From NCBI RefSeq assembly GCF_001624705.1, contig NZ_JSEO01000001.1, positions 284,307 to 348,306 of the forward strand: 64,000 bases of DNA, in the 5' to 3' direction. The notes beneath the pieces are model-generated. The model did no database searches. It worked only from the letters and a program-made list of their open reading frames with translations, and had not been told where the DNA came from. Of this stretch, positions 48,176 to 56,974 are shown in pieces (the first letter of the stretch is position 1; each line of letters begins with the position of its first letter). Source of the DNA: Marinomonas sp. SBI8L (GTDB lineage Bacteria; Pseudomonadota; Gammaproteobacteria; Pseudomonadales; Marinomonadaceae). Position numbers and translations under genes: made by a program.

Positions 48176-49095
48176 GCACTATTCTCCATCCATTCTTGTA
48201 CATATTCTTGTTGCTTAGTATCCAATTTCAAACTAGATACAAGCTCATCCAATTCCGTTTGTGTTGCATGGGCTATATGGGCTAGCACCCAGAGTTCAGC
48301 GTCGTCTTTTGACAATTTTTGCTCTTTTGCTTTTTCAAAGCCTGTTTCTAACTTAGTCAGTGGCTCCTTAAGCTTACTCATGAGGCTAGGTAGCATTTCC
48401 CATAATCTACGAGACACGGCGTAAGCATGGTGCTTAATGTTATATAAGCCTGCTAGGTGCTCTGGGGCAATAATCCACCAAGGCTCAGTGCGTACTTGAT
48501 ATTGTGCTGCCTTATCGTTTTCAAGCACAATAAAGCCCATCTCAGCGCTTTCTTTACCAGTCGTCTTTTTCTCAGCATTTTTTTCTATGGCTACTTCATG
48601 ATCCGCAAGACGTTCTTCAGAACCCTCTTCTGCATTGCCTTCTAGGCTTTCTTCAAAATCAGGCTGAATTAGAATAGCGTCAATATTCCCCATAAACTCT
48701 GACTGTTCAGCCAAACTCATCATGGGTAACATCTGTGTTAGCACCTTGGTATCGTAAAACCGAAACAGGACTTGCTCTTCAGCTAACTCAGCATTTAATA
48801 AGCTACGTAAGTGCCTTGCAACAAGCGCCTTCTCAGTATGAGAATGCAACAAAATCCCTTGAGATAAAATTGACTCAGGCAAAGATAAAACAATATCTGA
48901 TACTGGAATAAGCCAAGGAGTTTGCGCTTTTAAGGTATCAAATGGTGAATCTATAAATAGAGGTTCTGCAGAGGACATAAAGCCCTGTACAGCCTGCTCT
49001 AAAAAGTAACCTTTAGCCTTTTCACAGGTGCCATGATCAAGTAACCAATAACAAGTTTGCTGGTCATACTTTGCAAGCCAAGTATCGCGCATCAT
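48163..49095 (-). CDS. DUF4123 T6SS adaptor (effector-loading chaperone)
   Basis: The 310-residue protein has a DUF4123 domain in its N-terminal half (CYWLLDHGTC, PLFIDSPFDTLKAQTPWLIPV, LLHSHTEKALVARHLRSLL, then VLFRFYDTKVLTQMLPMM). DUF4123 proteins load Tle1-type and other effectors onto their own VgrG. An acidic low-complexity linker (about 150-190) leads to a helical C-terminus. It overlaps vgrG2 by 4 bases (ATGA) and the effector gene by 13, a strict vgrG-adaptor-effector order. Confidence 0.88.
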   Translation of the reverse strand: MMRDTWLAKYDQQTCYWLLDHGTCEKAKGYFLEQAVQGFMSSAEPLFIDSPFDTLKAQTPWLIPVSDIVLSLPESILSQGILLHSHTEKALVARHLRSLLNAELAEEQVLFRFYDTKVLTQMLPMMSLAEQSEFMGNIDAILIQPDFEESLEGNAEEGSEERLADHEVAIEKNAEKKTTGKESAEMGFIVLENDKAAQYQVRTEPWWIIAPEHLAGLYNIKHHAYAVSRRLWEMLPSLMSKLKEPLTKLETGFEKAKEQKLSKDDAELWVLAHIAHATQTELDELVSSLKLDTKQQEYVQEWMENSAWQL

Positions 49096-51125
49096 GCGCC
49101 CCCTTCAGTTAAAGGGCAAAGTTTAACAGCGACAACATTCGCCTCTTCTGCCTTTAGAAATCCTGCTAGTGAGATACGCCTTGCTTCTGCTAATGGCTCA
49201 GGCTCTTCCAAAGAGTTTGGCAACTCTGCCATGATACCTTGGTAGCCAGAGCCTTTGCCTGCGGCTCCGCCGGCATTGAGATTAATACCGCCTCCAACTA
49301 AGTGAACACCACCACCATCGATTTGCATAAAGCTGCCACCCGCTTTGACTGTGATAGCACTGCTTGCATTAATCGCGACTTTGGAACCGCTTTTAAGATG
49401 TATCTCGTTACCTGCTTCATTAACCAGAGCTTTGCCTTGTTTCAAAGTTAGAGAGCCTTCAATCACTAGACTTTGGCTGGCGGTAACATACTCACGCTTT
49501 TCACCTTCCACAGTTAAGGTGTCATCCAGCTTCACATGGCTAAATCGGTTATTAGTGACCTTAATATGCTGGTCATTTTGAATATCATCAGTACGATCAT
49601 TTTGTACTAAAAGACTTAAATCCTTTTGCGCATGCAAATAAATCTCTTCTTGCTCCGCTTGGTCTTCAAACCTTAATTCATTATGACCATCCCCTTGATG
49701 GGATTCGGTACGTAATACCGTTTTAGTCTTATGCTCTGGTAACGCATAAGGCGCTTGATTCGCTATATGGTAAGTTCGTCCTGTAATGATTGGCTGATCA
49801 GGGTCACCCTCTAAAAAGCTCACAATCACTTCATGCCCAATACGCGGCAGGGTCACCATTCCATACTGTGCCCCTGCCCACGCCTGAGATACCCGCACCC
49901 ATGCACTGGAAAATTCATCCCCTTGACTATACCTGTCCCAAGGAAACTGAACTTTTACTCGCCCAAACTCATCGCAGTAGACCTCTTCCCCTTCTGGTCC
50001 GACTACGATGGCGATTTGTGGCCCAGTCACTCTCGGCCTAGCACCCAAATTAGGGCGCCACTGCCGATGTGCGGGTATCACTTCAAATTGATTTGAATAA
50101 CGCGTAGCTCCTTCACCACCCATTTCCTCCAACGCTTGAGGTTGTGAGCCTTTATGCTTAATTTTCACCAACAACCAAGCTTGATTACAAACCTCTTGCG
50201 GGTGATCCATCAAGGTCACCTTATAACCCGTCGTTAAGGCTGCAACGTTACTTTCGCCTTGTGCGTAAATAGCATCATTACGTAATGCTTGAATGCGATA
50301 CTGAGCAAATGCCTTGCCACTCTCATCGTCTTTATAACGCCCTGGATAATCAAAGTGATCATAAGTCTCTTGTTGAGATTCCAACTCAGTACCAACCGCA
50401 TCCTGTAAAAAACTATAGGAAGGCTGCTTAAAGCTATAGTCTTTAAGTTGTACAGTCGCAGGCTTTATTTGCGTATGTCGCACAAAATGTTGCGCAAAAG
50501 GTAGGCTGGCTTGCCCACCTGACAATGGGTTATACATCATAGCTTTAGCAACATTGGGTACAGCTTTGGTATCATCACTAAATACTAAGGTGTGTTTACC
50601 ATCTAAATGGGTGAAGAAATAAAACAAACCCTCTTCTGCGGCAAGTCTAGAGACAAAATCAAAATCAGTCTCACGATACTGAACACAGTATTCTCGTTGG
50701 AGGCACTCACGGCTCAAAGAAAAGGCGTAATCATTAATGCCCATTTCCGTAAGTAGAATAGAGATTATCTCTGGCACACTTTGTAACTGAAAGATTCGGC
50801 TATTATGCCTTAGAGATAAACGACTCAGTGCTGGCACCATTACCAAACGATAAAAAGTATGATGATGCCCTGTGTCACCCTGCTCAAATCCCTTTACTAT
50901 GCCATGCCAAACTTGCTGAGGCAGTCCATCTTGATAAACGCTTAAGCAAACAGGCTTATCCACTATTTGCTGCGGCATAAGGTTTTCTACTCGGCTTGCC
51001 AGCGTGACATTAAAATAAAAAGGATGAGATAAAGATTCTTCACCGCTAAATTCTGTTACAACAAAAGCGCTTTGAGCCAAGCCTTCAACAGTAAGGGTAA
51101 ATTGTAGTCCAGTTAGCTGTGCCAT
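49092..51125 (-). CDS. vgrG: T6SS spike protein VgrG (second copy, effector-linked)
   Basis: The 677-residue protein has the same gp27/gp5 core as VgrG1, with near-identical blocks such as YCVQYRETDFDFVSRLAAEE and PEGEEVYCDEFGRVKVQFPW. After the beta-helix it carries an extra tail of about 60 residues starting INLNAGGAAGKGSGYQG. That tail is the likely recognition end for the DUF4123 adaptor encoded next. It has its own -24/-12 promoter 124 bases upstream. Confidence 0.97.
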   Translation of the reverse strand: MAQLTGLQFTLTVEGLAQSAFVVTEFSGEESLSHPFYFNVTLASRVENLMPQQIVDKPVCLSVYQDGLPQQVWHGIVKGFEQGDTGHHHTFYRLVMVPALSRLSLRHNSRIFQLQSVPEIISILLTEMGINDYAFSLSRECLQREYCVQYRETDFDFVSRLAAEEGLFYFFTHLDGKHTLVFSDDTKAVPNVAKAMMYNPLSGGQASLPFAQHFVRHTQIKPATVQLKDYSFKQPSYSFLQDAVGTELESQQETYDHFDYPGRYKDDESGKAFAQYRIQALRNDAIYAQGESNVAALTTGYKVTLMDHPQEVCNQAWLLVKIKHKGSQPQALEEMGGEGATRYSNQFEVIPAHRQWRPNLGARPRVTGPQIAIVVGPEGEEVYCDEFGRVKVQFPWDRYSQGDEFSSAWVRVSQAWAGAQYGMVTLPRIGHEVIVSFLEGDPDQPIITGRTYHIANQAPYALPEHKTKTVLRTESHQGDGHNELRFEDQAEQEEIYLHAQKDLSLLVQNDRTDDIQNDQHIKVTNNRFSHVKLDDTLTVEGEKREYVTASQSLVIEGSLTLKQGKALVNEAGNEIHLKSGSKVAINASSAITVKAGGSFMQIDGGGVHLVGGGINLNAGGAAGKGSGYQGIMAELPNSLEEPEPLAEARRISLAGFLKAEEANVVAVKLCPLTEGGA

Positions 51126-51248
51126 GAGGTTAGTCCATTAATTCTGTCATAGATGATAAGCCTATCTTCCTGAGGCTTATTATTTATTGAGTCTTTACTC
51201 AGTTATTTGATGAAGCCCAATTTAAAAGAGGGCTAAGCAGGCGTGAAG

Positions 51249-51264
51249 AGCAATTATTAGGCCA
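51249..51264 (-). promoter_or_regulatory. Sigma-54 promoter of the vgrG2-adaptor-Tle1 operon
   Basis: The minus strand reads TGGCCTAATAATTGCT, with TGGC and TTGCT blocks and N10 between GG and GC. The predicted start is near 51238, leaving a leader of about 112 bases to the vgrG2 ATG. Confidence 0.82.
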
Positions 51265-51318
51265 GCAAGGCTAAAAGCTTGAAATGATTAGTTTTTTGAT
51301 GATCTAGCATGGAAACAG

Positions 51319-51352
51319 GCAAAGTATTGCTAAAACCTGAGTAAGAAGTTGC
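51319..51352. promoter_or_regulatory. Putative VasH upstream activating sites of vgrG2
   Basis: One perfect GCAA-N4-TTGC element (GCAAAGTATTGC, 51319-51330) and one with a single mismatch (GTAAGAAGTTGC, 51341-51352) are spaced 22 bases start to start. The perfect element lies 56 bases upstream of the -24 GG, nearly the same as the 55 bases at vgrG1. Confidence 0.6.
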
Positions 51353-51397
51353 CTGATTGGCAAAAAATATTTTTTAAACAGTAACTTAATAAACAAA

Positions 51398-51426
51398 AAG
51401 CCAACTAAACATGGTTTAGTTGGCTT
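51398..51426 (-). terminator. Terminator of the first malate dehydrogenase gene
   Basis: A 13-bp perfect stem (51398-51410 with 51414-51426) with an ATG loop is followed on the minus strand by a T-rich tail. It lies 22 bases after the stop at 51449. Confidence 0.88.
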
Positions 51427-51448
51427 GCATTAAAAAATGACTACTGAA

Positions 51449-52429
51449 TTAAGGCAGTAGATGATTAACTGAGGCTCTCTCTTCCATCAATTCATCTTGT
51501 GTAGCTAACATACGTGCTTTACTAAAGTCGGTTAAAGCTAGCCCTTGTTCAATCTTACACACACCGTTTTGACAACGCATGGGAAATGAGTAAAACAAAC
51601 CTTTTTCAATACCATAACTGCCATCACTAAAGGTTGCCATACTTACGATGTCATCATTTTCTGTTCCTAAGGCCCAATCATGCATATGATCCAAAATAGC
51701 CTGTGCAGCGGATGCCGCAGACGAATGTCCTCGCGCTTTAATAATCTCACTACCACGCTGCTGAATGCGTGGAATTAACTCATTATGATAGTAAGTTTCG
51801 TCTATTTGCTTGAGTACAGCTTCACCTTCAACTTGCGCCTGAGTTAAATCTGGGTACTGAGTTGATGAATGGTTCCCCCAAATAATAACATTCTCAACGG
51901 CTTCTGCGTTCACACCAAGGTGCTTAGCGACTAAGCCTTTTGCGCGGTTATGGTCAAGGCGAGTCAAAGCACTAAATTGTTTTGGATCCAAATCAGGCGC
52001 ATTACGAGAGGCAATCAAGGCATTAGTATTAGCAGGGTTACCCACCACCAGCACTTTTACTTCAGAGCTAGCATAATCATTTAACGCTTTACCTTGGCGC
52101 TCAAATATTTGCGCATTAGCCGTTAAGAGATCATTACGCTCCATACCTGCACTTCTAGGCCTTGCACCAATTAATATCGCATAATCTGCTCCGGCAAAAC
52201 CTTCCTCAGGATTATCAAAAATACGAATATCCTGTAAAAGCGGCAAAGCACAATCTTCTAATTCAAGCGCTAATCCAGATAGAGATGTCATTGCCTGAGG
52301 CACTTCGACCAGTTGCAGTATGACAGGCTGATCTAACCCCAGCATTTCACCTGCTGCCAAGCGAAATAATAGCGAACTACTAATACCTCCAGACGCACCA
52401 GTTATAGCAATACATACGGGCTTTTTCAT
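51449..52429 (-). CDS. mdh: Malate dehydrogenase (LDH2-type), copy A
   Basis: NAD-dependent malate dehydrogenase interconverts malate and oxaloacetate. From the ATG at 52429 (GGGGAAG upstream) the protein has about 326 residues. It contains the NAD fold [20 protein letters not shown], the substrate loop [16 protein letters not shown], the [12 protein letters not shown] block, and the catalytic His in [12 protein letters not shown]. The third Gly of the usual GxxGxxG is Ser. It is clearly paralogous to the gene at 52694-53791 over its full length. The two are separated by a terminator, so they are expressed independently. Confidence 0.9.
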   Translation of the reverse strand: MKKPVCIAITGASGGISSSLLFRLAAGEMLGLDQPVILQLVEVPQAMTSLSGLALELEDCALPLLQDIRIFDNPEEGFAGADYAILIGARPRSAGMERNDLLTANAQIFERQGKALNDYASSEVKVLVVGNPANTNALIASRNAPDLDPKQFSALTRLDHNRAKGLVAKHLGVNAEAVENVIIWGNHSSTQYPDLTQAQVEGEAVLKQIDETYYHNELIPRIQQRGSEIIKARGHSSAASAAQAILDHMHDWALGTENDDIVSMATFSDGSYGIEKGLFYSFPMRCQNGVCKIEQGLALTDFSKARMLATQDELMEERASVNHLLP

Positions 52430-52634
52430 CATACTTCCCCTAATCAAATCTCTTATAGCTAAATCAATGAGAGGTTACCCTCCCCCATTCAATAAAATGA
52501 GATTACAGGAAAAAACCACTTTATGAAACATATGTTTCATAATATGAATTAAAGAAATTCAATTAGCAAAAATAAACTAATTTTATCGAATTAATCCATC
52601 AAATCGACTATTAACTGACAGTTTTACCCATAAA

Positions 52635-52665
52635 AAAACCTGCCACATAAACTATGGCAGGTTTT
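52635..52665 (-). terminator. Terminator of the second malate dehydrogenase gene
   Basis: An 11-bp stem (aaaacctgcca, 52635-52645; tggcaggtttt, 52655-52665) is followed on the minus strand by a short T run. It lies 28 bases after the stop codon at 52694. Confidence 0.85.
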
Positions 52666-52693
52666 CTAATTAACCTAATTTATCTTAAAAAGC

Positions 52694-53791
52694 TTATAGC
52701 AGACGATTTGTCTCTAATACCGCTGATCCAGACTTCAATAAACCATCACCAACCAAGGTTTTGCCTGAGCGAAGACAGATTGTCAGATTGGAATGAGACT
52801 CTTCTGTTTCTTTAGGCAGTAGATGATTAACCGATGCTTTTTCTTCTAATAGCTCAGCTTCTGTTAATTTCATTCGCTCTTGACTGAAATCAGACAGTTC
52901 AAGGCCTGTCACAATTTGATAACGGCCATAACGGCAACGAACAGGGAAAGAGTAGAAAATTCCTTTTTCGATTCCATAACTACCGTCACTTACAATCGCC
53001 ATGCTCACAAGTTCATCTTCAGCAGTACCTAAAGCCCAATCCCTCATATGATCGATAATCGCTTGTGCGGCAGACGCAGCAGAAGAGTGGCCTCTTGCCT
53101 TAATAATCTCACCGCCCCTTTGCTGGATACGTGGGATTAATTCATTCTTATAATAGGTTTCATCTAACTGGCCAATCACCTTATCGCCAAATATTTTAGC
53201 GTGGTTCAGATCAGGGTATTGTGTTGAAGAGTGGTTACCCCAAATAATTACCTTATGTATCTCTTCCGCGTTTACACCTAAAGAGTTAGCAACCATTCCC
53301 TTAGTTCTGTTGTGATCCAAACGAGTCATGGCGGTAAACTGTGTTGGGCTTAAATCCGGTGCATTACGGCTGGCAATTAAGGCATTCGTGTTTGCAGGGT
53401 TACCTACAACGAGCACCTTAACATCACGAGCAGCCGTTTCATTCAAAGCACGACCTTGACGCTCAAAAATCTCAGCATTCGCAGTTAAAAGATCGTTACG
53501 TTCCATACCAGCAGAACGCGGACGAGCACCGATTAGAATTGCATAATGGGCATTTTCAAAGCCTGCTTCTGGGTTGTCAAAAATACGAATTGTGTGCAAC
53601 AAAGGTAATGCACAGTCTTCCAACTCCATGGCTAAACCACGCAATTGCTCCATTGCTTGTGGCACTTCAATTAGTTGTAAAATAACTGGTTGGTCTGTGC
53701 CAAACATTTCTCCAGCAGCGACACGAAACAGTAAAGAACTACTTATTGCACCAGCAGCACCAGTAACAGCAATACGTACGGGTTTTTTCAT
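52694..53791 (-). CDS. mdh: Malate dehydrogenase (LDH2-type), copy B with C-terminal tail
   Basis: The 365-residue protein aligns with copy A through the MDH domain (NAD fold [15 protein letters not shown], loop [16 protein letters not shown], catalytic [11 protein letters not shown]). It continues past the shared KASVNHLLP end for about 35 residues ([10 protein letters not shown], then a short hydrophobic and glycine-rich tail). Normal MDHs end near 325-330 residues, so the tail is unusual. AAGGGC precedes the ATG. Which copy serves the TCA cycle cannot be decided here. Confidence 0.9.
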   Translation of the reverse strand: MKKPVRIAVTGAAGAISSSLLFRVAAGEMFGTDQPVILQLIEVPQAMEQLRGLAMELEDCALPLLHTIRIFDNPEAGFENAHYAILIGARPRSAGMERNDLLTANAEIFERQGRALNETAARDVKVLVVGNPANTNALIASRNAPDLSPTQFTAMTRLDHNRTKGMVANSLGVNAEEIHKVIIWGNHSSTQYPDLNHAKIFGDKVIGQLDETYYKNELIPRIQQRGGEIIKARGHSSAASAAQAIIDHMRDWALGTAEDELVSMAIVSDGSYGIEKGIFYSFPVRCRYGRYQIVTGLELSDFSQERMKLTEAELLEEKASVNHLLPKETEESHSNLTICLRSGKTLVGDGLLKSGSAVLETNRLL

Positions 53792-54200
53792 TATTTTGCC
53801 CTTTTTAAGAGTTTAAATTGCCTATAGATGATGATTTATATCGCATCACTTTATGTGAGCGATTTAACTTAAAACCATTAAAACATTCGTCATAAAACAC
53901 TTTTATCTTAAGGCGACCCTAAACAAGCTCTATCAACCTTTTGATTAATCAATAACGCCTAAATAGAAACACTCACTTCATTAAAGCAAGCGTTTTTATA
54001 ACGTCTTAAAATTGTCTTATGTTCTTTATCTACTAGCAAAAATTAACGCATTTATTAGAACAACTAAAATGAATTTTCATCCCATTTTATTGAGCAAAAT
54101 AAATATAAAAAATATTCAACATAATTAAACTGTATGACGGTATTTTTAAAGATAAAAACACTTTAAAACCAAATAATTACAAGTATAAATCACTATTCAA
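53792..54200. other. Intergenic region between mdh copy B and the Lrp/AsnC gene
   Basis: This AT-rich stretch of about 410 bases lies upstream of mdh copy B and downstream of the regulator gene. It should hold the mdh promoter and the end of the regulator transcript. I see no ORF with a ribosome site, no strong hairpin and no RNA gene. Confidence 0.45.
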
Positions 54201-54683
54201 CTAAAGCATTAACGGCACAGATAGACCGACTTTTACGGGATCCATCACCACATTCGTCTCAAAATGGCGGATATTTAAATTCTCAAAAAAGACTTGCCGT
54301 GTGAAAGCTTCATAGTCAGACATATCTTTTGCGGTGACCACTAAAATGAAATCCGCACTTCCGGTTACGTAATAACATTGTTGAACATAAGTATGGCGCT
54401 TCATTTCTCTTTTGAAGGTATCTAATAAGTCCAATCTCTCTCTTTCTAACGTCACTTGTACTATTAAAGTCACATTACGGTCGACTGCTTTTGGATTTAC
54501 CACGGCGACATCTGCACTAATAATATTTTGTTCACGCATACGTTTCATGCGCCTTTGTACGGCAGCAGCAGATAACCCGATTTGGTCGGCAATTTGCTCT
54601 GATGTTGCACGGTTAGACTGTTGAATAATATCGAGAATTTTGGCATCGAAATTATCATAGTTACTGGATTGGAAATCACTCAT
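54201..54683 (-). CDS. Lrp/AsnC family transcriptional regulator
   Basis: This 160-residue protein has an N-terminal helix-turn-helix (about 10-55; KILDIIQQSNRATSEQIADQ, then VQRRMKRMREQNII) and a C-terminal RAM/AsnC ligand domain (about 70-150). It is divergent from the EutA-like operon across 272 bases and is the natural candidate for its regulator. Ectoine degradation loci carry an AsnC-type regulator (DoeX) in a similar place. Confidence 0.93.
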   Translation of the reverse strand: MSDFQSSNYDNFDAKILDIIQQSNRATSEQIADQIGLSAAAVQRRMKRMREQNIISADVAVVNPKAVDRNVTLIVQVTLERERLDLLDTFKREMKRHTYVQQCYYVTGSADFILVVTAKDMSDYEAFTRQVFFENLNIRHFETNVVMDPVKVGLSVPLML

Positions 54684-54955
54684 AGAAGGCTTACCTACTT
54701 ACTTTGTACTAGCTAATAAACAAAAGCGCGTATTTTAAAATTTAAAGACTGCTTTCATAGTGAAGAATTCTTACGTGAGTTTTTACGCATATTTACTTAA
54801 ATTTTGCGGCGGTTCTTCATCCTGCCCTTGTTATTGCATGAATTTCCGCATTTCAAAGGCGTAGCATGGATACATGACTTAGCCACGTAGCAAAACTAAG
54901 ACATACCTAGTTTGAACACAGGACAAGTTAAACAGTCCGATTCTGATAAGAGAGC
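54684..54955. promoter_or_regulatory. Divergent promoter region of the regulator and the catabolic operon
   Basis: Transcription must start on both strands inside these 272 bases. AT-rich DNA with A/T tracts near 54733-54745 suits Lrp/AsnC wrapping. No -35/-10 pair is clear enough to name. Confidence 0.4.
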
Positions 54956-55717
54956 ATGATGAAAATAATAAACGTACAACATCAGCAACCTTTAGAACGT
55001 CTCGCTCCAGCAGGACGAATTGGTGTTATTTCTTTAGCAACAGATTTCAATATCGAAACAGATCTGTCGCGTATGTATCCAGATGATGTGCAGTTTTTTA
55101 CCAGTCGAGTCAAAAATGTAAACCCTTTGACCATTGAAAACCTGCGCACCATGGCACCCGGTATCACAGATACAGCAGCCACTCTACTACCAGGTACCCG
55201 ACTTGATGCCGTCATGTATGCATGCACCTCAGGCACAATTGCCATTGGTGTAGAGCGTATCACTGAGCTTATTCAACAAGCTCAACCCGGTGTCCCCGTG
55301 ACTAACCCAGTTACCTCAGCCATCACTGCATTTGATCGCTTCAAAGCCAAAAAAATATCGATTCTTACCCCTTATACAGAAACCGTTAACCAAGAAGTTG
55401 CCGATTTTTTCAGTAACCAAGGATACGAAGTACTCAGTATTGCAGGGTTTGGTTTTGAAGATGATACAGCCATGACTTATATCACACCTCAGGATATCCA
55501 AGATGCCGCTCTCGCTACATGTGATGAAGAGGCAGACCTCATGTTTATTTCCTGTACAGCATTGCGGGCCTCTTTAGTACTAGACACGTTAGAAGCCAAA
55601 CTCAAAATCCCAGTAATTAGTAGCAACCAAGCTTTGGCTTGGCACAGTTTGCAATTGCTTCAATACCCTAAACAAGTACCTGGATTTGGCAGCTTACTTT
55701 TACAAAAGCACCTTTAA
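54956..55717 (+). CDS. EutA-like Asp/Glu racemase-fold enzyme (maleate isomerase/arylmalonate decarboxylase type)
   Basis: The 253-residue protein has two catalytic cysteines in the expected places: VMYACTSGT (Cys90) and MFISCTALRAS (Cys200). GVPVTNPVTSAITAF and ISILTPYTETVNQEVADFF are blocks seen in EutA of ectoine utilisation loci. Racemase-superfamily members include maleate isomerase, hydantoin racemase and arylmalonate decarboxylase, so the reaction is not settled. It is the first gene of a plus-strand cluster running to 61288. An ATG at 54959 is an equally possible start. Confidence 0.75.
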   Translation: MMKIINVQHQQPLERLAPAGRIGVISLATDFNIETDLSRMYPDDVQFFTSRVKNVNPLTIENLRTMAPGITDTAATLLPGTRLDAVMYACTSGTIAIGVERITELIQQAQPGVPVTNPVTSAITAFDRFKAKKISILTPYTETVNQEVADFFSNQGYEVLSIAGFGFEDDTAMTYITPQDIQDAALATCDEEADLMFISCTALRASLVLDTLEAKLKIPVISSNQALAWHSLQLLQYPKQVPGFGSLLLQKHL

Positions 55718-55754
55718 GCAACCTTAACCTTCATTAGAAAAGAGAAGTTTAGAT

Positions 55755-56915
55755 ATGTCATTAGACCCACAATTAATAAAACAAATGACCCAATGGCGTC
55801 ATCATATGCATAGCTTTCCTGAGTGTGGTTTTGATTTACCACTGACAGCAGACTTTATTGCAGAAAAATTAGAAAGCTTTGGCCTTGAAGTCATTCGTAA
55901 TATTGGTAAACAAGGCATAGTGGCCGTGTTAAGAAGTGGTGATGGCCAAAAAAGCATAGGATTGCGTGCCGATATGGACGCCCTTTTTATCAATGAAGAA
56001 AATACTTTTTCCCATTGCTCACAGCACCAAGGACAAATGCATGCCTGTGGCCATGATGGTCACTCTGCCATGCTTTTAGGTGCAGCGAGTTATCTTGCTC
56101 AAAACAAAGACTTTAACGGTACGGTTTACTTTATCTTTCAACCAGATGAAGAGCATGGCGAAGGTGCACAAGCCATGATAGATGATGGCCTATTTGAACG
56201 CTTTAAGATTGATGCGGTTTACGGGCTACACAATATGCCGGGGCTCGCTGAAGGCAAATATATTGTGAGACCCGGCTCTCTAATGGCCAGCGAAACCAGT
56301 TTTGAAATTGTCGTAAATGGCATTGGTGGACATGCGGCGATGCCACATAAAGGCGTTGACCCAATTGTCGTCGGTTCTCAAATCATTCTAGGGCTACAAA
56401 CCATTGTCTCTCGTAACCTCAATGCCATAGAAGAAACCGCGGTTGTTTCTGCCACAGAGTTTCTAACCAATGGCACAGTGAACGTTATTCCTTCACAAGT
56501 CACTATTAAAGGCGACTGTCGCTGCTTTAGTGAGGCAAGCCTTGCAAAAATTGAAGAGAGCATGGAACGCATTGTCTCTGGTATTTGCCATGCTGCGGGC
56601 GCGGAATATGAATTCACATTTACCAATGCATTTTACCCTACAGTAAACAACCCAATTCAAACGGAACATGCTATTGCAGCAGCGAACAAAGTTTTTGGCA
56701 AAGACAACGTTGATCCAGATTGCTTGCCTCTTACAATTTCGGAAGATTTCTCCAGCATGCTAAGGGTGAAACCAGGCTGTTACGCCCTTATTGGCAATGG
56801 GGTGGAATCTGTTGGTGGCTGTGCACTTCATAACCCTAATTACGACTTTAACGACAATATTCTTGGCTATGGCGCTCAATACTGGGTGCAACTAGTCACT
56901 GATCAATTGACCTAA
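55755..56915 (+). CDS. M20-family amidohydrolase (N-acyl amino acid hydrolase type)
   Basis: The 386-residue metallohydrolase has the M20D signatures WRHHMHSFPECGFD, GLRADMDAL, MHACGHDGHSAMLLG (metal ligands) and IFQPDEEHGEGAQAM, plus a dimerisation lid domain (about 180-300). Such enzymes cleave N-acyl or amide bonds of amino-acid-like substrates. In ectoine degradation the deacetylation of N-acetyl-diaminobutyrate is done by DoeB/EutE, usually a different family, so an M20 enzyme in this slot is notable. It follows the EutA-like gene by 37 bases. Confidence 0.88.
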   Translation: MSLDPQLIKQMTQWRHHMHSFPECGFDLPLTADFIAEKLESFGLEVIRNIGKQGIVAVLRSGDGQKSIGLRADMDALFINEENTFSHCSQHQGQMHACGHDGHSAMLLGAASYLAQNKDFNGTVYFIFQPDEEHGEGAQAMIDDGLFERFKIDAVYGLHNMPGLAEGKYIVRPGSLMASETSFEIVVNGIGGHAAMPHKGVDPIVVGSQIILGLQTIVSRNLNAIEETAVVSATEFLTNGTVNVIPSQVTIKGDCRCFSEASLAKIEESMERIVSGICHAAGAEYEFTFTNAFYPTVNNPIQTEHAIAAANKVFGKDNVDPDCLPLTISEDFSSMLRVKPGCYALIGNGVESVGGCALHNPNYDFNDNILGYGAQYWVQLVTDQLT

Positions 56916-56974
56916 TTAATAGGCAATCAACCAAGCAAACCTTAACTCTAAAAATAAAATCTAAGGATATTCAC

